Below, in pieces: positions 55,790-64,000 of a stretch of 64,000 nucleotides of DNA. The notes beneath the pieces are model-generated. The model saw only the letters and a list, made by a program, of their open reading frames with translations. It did not search any database and was not told the DNA's origin. The position numbers and the translations under genes are program-made. The stretch spans positions 1 to 64,000 of the forward strand of contig JABWCI010000002.1 of the NCBI GenBank assembly GCA_013368515.1, read 5' to 3'. Origin of the DNA: Candidatus Altimarinota bacterium. GTDB taxonomy: Bacteria; Patescibacteriota; Gracilibacteria; BD1-5; UBA6164. Position 1 is the stretch's first letter; each line of letters starts with the position of its first letter.

Positions 55790-56986
55790 ATGAGTTTTAA
55801 AAAAGATTTTCCTATTTTTAAAAATAATCCAGATTTAGTTTTTTTTGATTCTACTTCTACAACTCAAAAACCTGAAAAAGTAATTGATTGAGTTAAAAAA
55901 TATCTAGAAAATGATTATAGTAATATACATAGATGACTTTATGATATAGCTATAAATTCAGAAAAATTATATAAAAAATCAAAACAAATTGTTGCAAAAC
56001 ATATATGAGCAGATGATATAAAAGAGATAATTTATACATATAATTCTACTTATGCTAGTAATTTACTTACTTCTAGTTTGAAAAAAAGTAACTTTTTAGA
56101 ACCGTGAGACAAGATTCTTGTAAGTATAGTTGAACATCATGCAAATCTTGTTCCATGGCTTATTTTAAAAGAAGAAATATGAGTTGAAGTTGAGTTTATA
56201 CTCGTTGATTCTGATTATAATCTAGATCTTGCTGATTTTGATGAAAAATATGATGAAAATGTAAAAGTAATAGCTTTAACTCATGTTTCAAATGTAACAT
56301 GACAAGTTTTTGATTTAGCTGAAATCGGTAGAAGAAAGAGAGAAGATACACTTTTTGTAGTTGATGCTAGTCAAAGTGTGCCACATATGAAAGTAGATGT
56401 GAAAAAACTAAATTGTGATGCTTTATTTTTTACTGGTCACAAGGTTATGGCACTTAGTGGTATATGAGTTTTATGGTGAAAAAAAGAACTTTTAAATGAA
56501 TTAACTCCTAGTTTTTCTGGTGGTTGAGCTATATGAGAAGTAACTTGTAGTAAGTATACAAGTGCATGATTGCCAGATAAATTTGAGCCTGGTACTCCAA
56601 ATATAGTTTGAGCAGTTTCTTTACTAAAAGCATTTGAATATATAGAAGATATAGGATGATTTCAAAAAATAGAAGAAATAGAAGAAGAACTTATAGATTA
56701 TTTTTTAGAAAAAATAAAAAATTATGAAAATATAGAAATTATAGGAAGTAACAAGAAAAAAAATAGAGTTTGAGTATTTTCTATAGTTTTAAATAATTAT
56801 CATTCAAATGATGTTGCAGAAATATTGGCTGAAAATGGTATAGCTGTTAGATCAGGTAAACATTGTGCACATCCACTTTTTGCAAAATCATGATATCCTA
56901 ATTCTATAAGAGTTAGTTTATATCTTTACAACACAAAAAAAGACATAGATAAATTCTTTGATGTAATTGATAAATTAAAAAAATAA
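55790..56986 (+). CDS. sufS: class V cysteine desulfurase (SufS-like)
   Basis: 398 residues, full length. PLP lysine Lys218 in FTGHKVMALSG, His in EHHANLVPW, and catalytic Cys359 in RSGKHCAHPLF, with a short loop as in SufS rather than IscS. Aminotransferase V signatures: FFDSTSTTQKPEKV and DASQSVPHMKVDV. Supplies sulfur for Fe-S clusters or thio-tRNA. No sufBCDU genes beside it. It starts one base after the previous stop, so it is part of the operon. Confidence 0.92.
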
Positions 56987-56988
56987 TA

Positions 56989-57507
56989 ATGCAAGAAAAT
57001 ATAATAATAGTTGATGAGTTTGATAATCAAATTTGAGTTTGAGAAAAAATGGAAGTTCATGAAAAAGCTCTACTTCATAGAGCTTTTTCTATACTAGTTT
57101 TCAATTCAAAATGAGAACTTATGCTTCAACAAAGAGATTTATCTAAATATCATTCTGGATGACTTTGGACAAATACTTGTTGTTCTCATCCTAGAGAAAA
57201 TGAGACTCTTGAAAATGCAATTCATAGAAGATTGCAAGAAGAGATGTGATTTGATACAGAACTTACTAAAAAAACTCAGTTTATTTATAAAGCAGTTTTA
57301 GATAAATGACTTACAGAACATGAATATCTACATGTTTATAAATGATTTTATGATGATGAGCCAAAATTAAATAGGGAAGAAGCTATGGATTATAGATGGA
57401 TTTCTACAAATGATTTAAAATTAGATATACAAAAAAATAAACAAAATTATACTGCTTGGTTTTACAAGATAGTAAATGAACATTTTGATGAATTGTTTGG
57501 GAATTAA
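56989..57507 (+). CDS. idi: isopentenyl-diphosphate delta-isomerase type 1
   Basis: 172 residues, Nudix fold. Cys in NTCCSHPRENETLENAIHRR with metal ligands His and Glu, YHSGGLWTNTC before it, and the second acidic motif EHEYLHVY. Complete type 1 Idi. Interconverts IPP and DMAPP for polyprenyl carrier synthesis. No MEP or mevalonate genes are in the window. Starts 2 bases after sufS. Confidence 0.95.
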
Positions 57508-57540
57508 AAAAAGAATAAGCAAAGCTTATTCTTTTTTTAA
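57504..57540. terminator. bidirectional terminator
   Basis: TTAAAAAAAGAATAAGC, loop AAA, GCTTATTCTTTTTTTAA; both convergent stop codons lie in it. Confidence 0.9.
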
Positions 57541-60500
57541 TGTCACTTCTCAACCTGATTCAACAAAATTTTTAAAAGCATTTTGTACTGTTGCTAGATC
57601 ACGAGCATTTAAATCACTTATATAGTTTTTAGTTACAAAATCATAAAATGGTTTTAGTTCTTGTGCTTGAAATTCTTTTAGTCAAGTTTTTTCTATGACA
57701 TAAACTACTATTTGTAGTATATTTTTACTTCTAGTAGAAAATGCTATTTTTCAATTTATCTTAAAAGTTGCACTAGTTACTCATTTCAAATCTATACTTT
57801 TAATTTGAGATGTTATTTCTTGTTTTCTATTATTATCATCAGATTTTACTTTTTCTTCTTTTTGTTTTATTTCAACTTTTTCATTATTTTCATTTTTTAA
57901 ATTTTTAAAACTAAATTCTCAAACTAGGTTATCACCATACTTTCTACTATATCTAGTTGAAACAAATATAAGTAATATTCAAAGTAATATAAATACTACA
58001 ACTCTACTTATAGCATTATCAAGTCCATACCATATATCATATAAAAATATTTTTGCCAATACTAAACTAAGTAAATAAAGTCATATAGTTCTAAGTTTTT
58101 TCTTGTCATGGCTTATTCATCTGATAAGTAATATTATAGATATGATTCACCAGAAAATAGTTATAGCAAATGTGTTATTAAATATATTGTAAATATACAT
58201 TGAAACAATTACAAGTATGTAAAAAATCAGATTTATATTTAGTATGTTATTGAAAGTACTTATCTTATTTGTTTTATTCCAATAGATAGTTATAGCTCAA
58301 ATTATAGCTGTAGCTATATATTGTAAAATAATTAGGTGTTTTAGATTATCTTCTCAAATCCTATATGATATATAATCAAAACTTCCTATGTGATTAAATG
58401 TAAAAAATATAGTTATTACAACAAAAAATGTTTTAAGAATCTTTGATGAAAAATAATTATATATGATTCATGAAATACCTACAAAACTAGCTATTCCAAG
58501 TATACTCCAACCATGATTTGTTTGAGGTATTATTTTTACAAGTAAGCTAGAAACTACAAGCATTCATATTATATGAATTATATCATGTACATTTTTCTTT
58601 ACATCTGTTTGCAAAAACTCTAGATTTTTTAAGTTTGTAACAAATGATATTATTATTATTGAAAGTGGAATCAAAAATTGTAAATCACCATTTTTTACAA
58701 AGTATTGTAGATTTATTAATTTTACTATTCAAATTATAAAAAGTATAATCGCAGCCATATATATCTTTGTTTCTTTAGTTTTAGAGAAAAAGTAAAATAA
58801 TATACTAGCTTCAAATAACCAAACTAGAGATACAACTTCAGGACTACTTGAAAATATAAGAGATATAGCAAGAGAAAATAATGATATAGATATAAACAGA
58901 TATCAGTACAAACTATTTTTATAATTTATATTGTTTTTTATATCATCAAATCAAATGTTTGTTATAAATATATAAGCCAATACAAAATAGTATATAGATA
59001 ATCAAACAAAAGCATAACCTAAACTTATTCATGGGAAATATTCCATCCCATATCTAAATAATTCTCCTCATAAGAATAAAACTCAAACTATAAGTCAGAT
59101 AATAAGACTTTTTATACTTTTATCTTCACGAATAAGATTTTTGCTGAAAAATGGCCAAATTGTATTTAATAATCCAAAAAATATTATACTTCAAATACTT
59201 ATTAAATTTACTTTATTAATTATTTCATTTCAAACTTCTATATTATTAATAGATTTCATCATCAAAACTAGATCCAAATTTACTGCTGGTAATAACATCA
59301 TTACAGCTCATATAGTTCAAATAGGGTAAAGGAAAGATAAACTATATTTATTTGAAAATATATAAGATGTTATCAAAAATATAAAGCTTACTATTATGAT
59401 AGTTAAAAAAGAATAAAAATTTAAATCTATATAACTATAACTTAGATAACTATTTGAAATAAATATAAAAAATCATAATAATGCAAAAAATAAGTATCTA
59501 ACTCCATTTCACATTTCTTTTCAATCTTCTTTATTATTATTGTTGTTATTTGATAATAATACAAATCAAACTATATATGCTATCAAAACTGTAAATATAC
59601 TTATTTCTATAAATGGTAGATCTCAACTAATCAAAAGTCACAATATAACTATTATTGGAAAAAATATTATAGATAAGATATTTTTTATAGCATTTTTTAT
59701 AAATAATATTATTCATAAAAAGAAGAAAACCATTATAGAAATTATATAAGATATGAAACTTATAGTACTAGATATAACAGAATTATCACTTCAATTTATA
59801 AGTGATGCTATCAAAAATAAAAATGCTAAACTAAAAACAAGATTTAATTTTTTATAATTATTTTTAAATAAATCAATTAATATAATCAAACTAAGTAAAC
59901 TAGTAGCTACAAATTTTGTTATCCATCAAATTTCAGTTTCAAAAGGAGCAACCAAAAATAACAGATTTCATAAGAAAAAAGCAGATAATTTTAGAGTGTT
60001 ACTATTTTCTTTATTTCATATAATAAGTGCTCAAGCTGAAACTATAGCTGAATATCATACAAGTGTATATGGAGTAGAACTATTTCATCAAATCAAAAAA
60101 GGATTTATATATGCAAATATAAATGAAAATAAAAGCATAGTTTTTGATTGATATACAAGCGAAGTAACTACTCAAAAAATAGTATTTAATATCAAAAATA
60201 AAAATGTAACTCAAGTTGAAAAATAATTTGTTGAATTTATATTTCAATCTAGTATATATTTTCAAGCAAGTATAACTAAAAAGTTTATAAGTATTCATGT
60301 TCAAAGAAGTATTCTTGATTCTCATTTTAGTCATTTATTATCAAGTATAACTCAAGTAAAATAAATACTAAATCATATTATAAATCATATTATTATTTTT
60401 CAAAGTGAAGGCAATGCTCACCAAATCAAGCTAAGTAAGAATAAAACTCAGATAAAAACTAGTATAGAACCTATTTTTGCAAGTAGATTTGTAGAAAAAA

Positions 60501-60972
60501 ATTCTTTTATATTTTTCATTATGATAGATTCTTCTTCTATTTTTTCAGTTTTTTGATCTATATTTGTTTTAAATTCTTTTGATTCTACTATTTGATCATT
60601 TATATTTTTAAATAAATCATCATTTTTATTTGTTTCTTCTTTATATTCTTCAGTTTTTTTCTCTAATTTTTCTTCATTTTTTACTTCGTCATTTACAAAA
60701 GATTTTTCTTTTTTTGTATATGTGAATCTAGATTCTATAAGTCTTTTTTCCATAGCATTTGCAAAGAAATCCAGTTTTTCTATTATAAATGCTTCACTTA
60801 AAAACATTTTTTTAAATATTAATCAGAAAAAAATAGAAATTATTAAAAATATAAAAATTTCATCTCAAGATATACTTCTTATTCCTCAAAATAATCCAAA
60901 AAGTGAAAAAGTGATAAAAAATCACATAAGTATTGATAATATAAGAGCAATACGATTTAATAGTTTAGTCAT
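57526..60972 (-). CDS. giant DUF2339-like polytopic membrane protein
   Basis: 1148 residues. N-terminal two membrane segments, then a charged coiled linker (about 60-165, KNEEKLEKKTEEYKEETNKN), about 25 or more membrane helices through residue 1020, and a C-terminal cytosolic/extracellular domain (KPFYDFVTKNYISDLNARDL). This layout fits DUF2339 proteins; the family function is unknown. The preceding gene (TSP3 repeats) ends 2 bases before the start, so they form an operon. Confidence 0.8.
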
Positions 60973-60974
60973 AA

Positions 60975-62288
60975 TTATTGTTTAGAATTTAATTTTTTTA
61001 TAGTAAAAAATATACCAACTCAAAAAACCATTGTTATAAATATAAGTAATCATATAAAAAATCATTTATTTGACTCCATATATCTATCATCTATTTCATC
61101 ACAAGCATCTCAAATACTATCTTTATCAACATCTTCTTGTAGAGAGTTATATTTTATTTTACAATTATCACAAACATCTCAGACTCAATCATTGTCTATA
61201 TCTTCTTGATTTGGATTAGGAATGTTTATACAGTTATCAACAGTATCAGGAATAGAGTCTCAATCATTATCACTTTCACAAGCATCTCAAACACTATTTT
61301 TATCACTATCTTTTTGGTCTGGATTATATACCATAGGACAATTATCTCTTTCTCAAATTATACCATCTCTATCTTTATCACTACAAGCATCTCAAATTCA
61401 TGTTGCTCATGTATCTATTTGGTCTGGATTATAAACAAGAGAACAATTATCTATATCATCATTGATACCATCATTATCATAATCTTTTATTTTATTTGGA
61501 TTATAAATAGGGTTTTTTGAAAAATCTAGTTTTATTTCTTGGGTATTTGTTTCAATATTAAAATCATTGTATGATTTTGGTTCATCATTATATTTTTTGT
61601 CCTTACAATTAAAATTTGAAAAAAATGATATATCATTATCAAAAAATGAATTTATTACTATTACATTTCTTATTTCTATAAAATTTAGTTCAAAAATCTT
61701 TATTTTTTCTCTTATACAAACATCCCTATTACATTCAAATTTTAGTTTTATATATTTAAATTCAAAATCACTTATATTTGATTTATCTACTTTTGAATAT
61801 TTTTCTCAATCTTCTGATATATATATGTCTATATAATTTTGTTTTGCTTCATAATCTAGATTAAATCTAAAAGAATTAGGTATTATAGGTTTTTCTAATT
61901 CATAGATTATTTCTTTATTATCAAGAGTATCAATAGTAATAAAAGTATTTTTATTGTCATCATTTTGATCTTTTTGAGTTATTCAAAATTCACTATTATA
62001 ATTTATAAAAAACTCTTCTTTATATAGGTTTTTATATGGTAATAAATAATCATTTTGAATTATTTTTAAATCTGAAATAGAATTTAGATTAATCTTGTAA
62101 GAGTTATATTTTCATTCTTTTAAATTTTCATTTAACTTTGAAATTGGTAATTCTCAAATATATTCAAAACATCATATATCAAAGTTTTCTCAAACTTTAT
62201 TTAATAAACTATGTTCTTCTTCATTACTTTGAGCATTTGAAAGAGGAAAAAATAGAAAAAAACATAAAATAAATATTAATTTTTTCAT
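60975..62288 (-). CDS. thrombospondin type 3 repeat surface protein, C-terminally anchored
   Basis: 437 residues. Signal peptide (MKKLIFILCFFLFFPLSNAQ), a beta-rich domain (about 25-265, discoidin-like LDYEAKQNYIDIYISEDG), then five calcium-binding repeats of type DYDNDGINDDIDNC...NPDQ, DKDRDGIIGERDNC, DNDGDSIPDTVDNC, DIDNDGVGDVCDNC, and a C-terminal membrane helix (GLLIFITMVFGVGIFFTI). Predicted rigid Ca2+-dependent stalk at the cell surface, possibly for host attachment. Coupled to the DUF2339 gene. Confidence 0.9.
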
Positions 62289-62356
62289 ATTTGTAGATAA
62301 TTAAAAAGTATTTAATTTATTATATTTAAAAGCAAATAAAAACAAATAAAAATAAG

Positions 62357-62385
62357 TTGAATATTACCAATTAATATGATAATAT
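62357..62385 (+). promoter_or_regulatory. sigma70-type promoter
   Basis: TTGAAT 62357-62362, 17-base spacer, TAATAT 62380-62385; start codon at 62416. Confidence 0.5.
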
Positions 62386-62415
62386 ATTAATATAATATTT
62401 AAAATTATAAATTTT

Positions 62416-63546
62416 ATGATAGATGATTTATTAAAAACTTCTTGAGTAGAAACTCCTAGAGTAAAAATTGATTGAATAGTTGTTAATTCTGATTTTTCAG
62501 AACCTATTGTATCTTCAAAAACTGAAATTGATAATATATTAACTTGAGAGTTTAAATTTGATGCATCATTTTTTTCTTGAGTAACAGAAGTGCAATCTAA
62601 AATTTCAAGATGAAGTTTACAAGATTATTTAGATTGATTTTCATGAAAAGATCTTAATCTAGAGCAAACTTCAGTAGTAATAAGAGAAGATATAAAAAGG
62701 TTTTCTGATTTTAAAGAATTTAGTGATTTCCTTGAATTATATGATATAAATCCTCCTTCAAAAGAGTTATTTTTTCTTGCTAAAAAATGAGCGGATACTA
62801 TTTTGCATAGAGATTTATTGTTGGACCCTAAAAAAATATCTATTAATGATTTAGATTACTTCCAAAAAATTGATTTAGGATTTGATGATTTATTTAGCAG
62901 TTTTTTAAAATCATGAGATAAAACTGTTGTAAATGATTTTTTTGAAAAATTTAATAATTGAAATCTTGATATAAAATTAATAGATATATCTAGTAATACC
63001 TTAAATGATTTGCTTAATACTAATTTATTAGATAAGACAAAATTATCAAAATTTATATTAAGTTATTCTTGAAAAAATCTGTCTCCAGAAAATTTATATT
63101 TATTGAAAAAGTATCTAGAAAAAAATTGATTAGATTTATTTACTCAAGATATGCTTAGAAAAATTACTACTGAAATAGAAGTTAAACTTGATAAATTTAA
63201 TCCTAATAACATAGTAAAATCATATCTTGAATGAATAGATTTAGATTTTTCAACTTGAGAATTATTAATTAAAAATAGTCCTTGATATAGAGCTTGGAAT
63301 ACATTATTTGAAAGTTCATTTGACTCAAGATTTAATATGATTTTTAGATGAAAAAATCAATTTTTTCATGAATTAAACATAGACAGATTTTTTAATTTAA
63401 CTATTCATGAGTTAACTGACTTACAAAGATGAAGATTATATGAACTTGTTATTGAATGAGGTGAATATTATGATAGGATTAAGTGATATTCTGATTATGA
63501 TAATATAGTAGAAGTTCTAAAAAAATCACATAATAAAACAAAATAA
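62416..63546 (+). CDS. hypothetical protein, 376 aa
   Basis: No family recognised. Acidic, soluble, without signal peptide; helices alternate with many Asp/Leu/Phe-rich segments (FDDLFSSFLKSGDKTVVNDF). Several DLNDL/DL.LLDP-like repeats hint at a helical repeat scaffold. It shares a long terminator with the convergent mltG. Confidence 0.65.
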
Positions 63547-63578
63547 AAAGACATTTATGTCTTTTTATTTTGTTTTAT
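63533..63578. terminator. long bidirectional terminator
   Basis: ATAAAACAAAATAAAAAGACAT, loop TT, and full complement; both stop codons (63544 and 63577) are inside it. Confidence 0.9.
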
Positions 63579-64000
63579 TTCATATATTTTACTTTATTTT
63601 GTTCATGTTCTCAATTAGTTTCAGCATAATATATTTTTCAGCTAGATACATTATGTAGATAAAACCAATAAGGAGTTTCTTTATGATTTAGAGTTGCATT
63701 TATTGTTGTAAAATTTGGATTTCAAATAGGGGTTTTTGGTAATCAAACCATTTGTCTAGTATTGTAATCATTTTTATCATATAGATATTTTGTAATAGAA
63801 AATTTACATTCTTCACTTGTAAGTTTATGAGGATAACAAACAGTTATATCAGCTCATATCATCCATCAAGCATTTAATCTTTTTTTAAGTATCCCAGCAA
63901 CTGTTGGTTTTTCGTTATTGTTTCTTTCTTCTTTTTCCACAATAGAAGCAAGATTAACCAAATCAGTTATAGTTTTTGTATCTAGATTTTTAAGTATTTT
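63575..64000 (-). CDS. mltG: MltG endolytic murein transglycosylase, C-terminal part
   Basis: Only the last 141 residues are in the window; the start lies beyond 64000. YceG/MltG motifs: LVNLASIVEKEERNNNEKPT with catalytic Glu, VAGILKKRLNAGWMIGADIT, GLPKTPIGNPNFTTINATLN, TPYWFYLHNVSSGKIYYAET and NGEHEQNKVKY. Cuts nascent peptidoglycan and sets glycan length. Membrane anchor presumably outside the window. Confidence 0.93.

Noticed and set aside
61206-61836. Plus-strand frames over the TSP3 repeats
   Set aside because: They mirror the Asp-rich repeat on the minus strand; the minus gene has signal peptide, repeats and anchor.
1-64000. UGA as selenocysteine or as tryptophan (code 4)
   Set aside because: Far too frequent for selenocysteine with no SECIS pattern, and UGA aligns with conserved Gly while UGG serves Trp.

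Overview
The window reads as one contiguous piece of an AT-rich bacterial chromosome that uses genetic code 25, in which UGA codes for glycine. That code is known from the Absconditabacteria (SR1) / Gracilibacteria (BD1-5) lineage of the candidate phyla radiation. The evidence is internal. UGA fills invariant glycines such as the G1 loops of Der (GRPNVGKSS), the Walker A of the pilus ATPase (GGTGSGKTT), GSGK and GxG motifs of ATPases, and NPPY/GSGAF-type methylase motifs, while UGG still codes for Trp. Genes end in UAA or UAG. Read with the standard code almost every gene appears shattered; with code 25 they become full-length. Starts usually sit in A-rich contexts (AAAATATG) without a clear Shine-Dalgarno. 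No rRNA, tRNA, integrase, transposase or CRISPR array was seen.

Layout. 1-5.7 kb: partial DEDD-type exonuclease, small hypothetical, MATE exporter, secreted coiled-coil protein, DUF4105 protein, a frameshifted Cys-peptidase-like gene and a hypothetical. 5.9-18.3 kb: a same-strand putative defence island with an Mrr-like nuclease with HRDC, a PLD-nuclease/SNF2 helicase fusion, a type IIG-like N6-adenine methylase, a one-TM protein, a Schlafen/AlbA ATPase, a protein with two PC4 domains, a MORC/GHKL ATPase and a small protein. 18.3-19.4 kb: a SAM-I (S-box) riboswitch with a terminator in front of a 73-residue unknown gene. 19.4-24.9 kb: PadR regulator with palindromic operator and PspC-type membrane protein, YbaK deacylase, pirin, membrane spermidine-synthase-like protein. 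25-32.5 kb: PilB-type ATPase, then a Bat/MoxR operon (BatD-like, MoxR, DUF58, small membrane protein, two vWA proteins, TPR protein). 32.5-36.2 kb: PhnA-like, RimK-like ATP-grasp, small membrane protein, LexA-like repressor, PPK2. 36.3-38.4 kb: a T-box-like leader and aspS of the non-discriminating type. 38.4-46.8 kb: acidic protein, Der, ABC-2 exporter, CDF metal transporter, HtpG, DUF1704 metallopeptidase. 46.9-57.5 kb: alpha-2-macroglobulin, PBP1C, an unknown anchored protein, SufS-like desulfurase and IPP isomerase. 57.5-64 kb: giant DUF2339 membrane protein and thrombospondin-type-3-repeat protein, an unknown cytoplasmic protein, and the 3' part of mltG.

How it works together. Much of the window serves the cell surface (A2M with PBP1C, MltG, pili, TSP3/DUF2339, Bat complex), consistent with a host-attached small bacterium; this lifestyle statement is inference. 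The strongest candidates for something undescribed are the 5.9-18.3 kb island, the SAM riboswitch controlling a tiny unknown protein just downstream of it, and the T-box-type switch upstream of an AspRS whose residues H31 and G83 suggest that it also charges tRNA-Asn. Convergent gene pairs nearly always share one bidirectional hairpin terminator, often overlapping stop codons.
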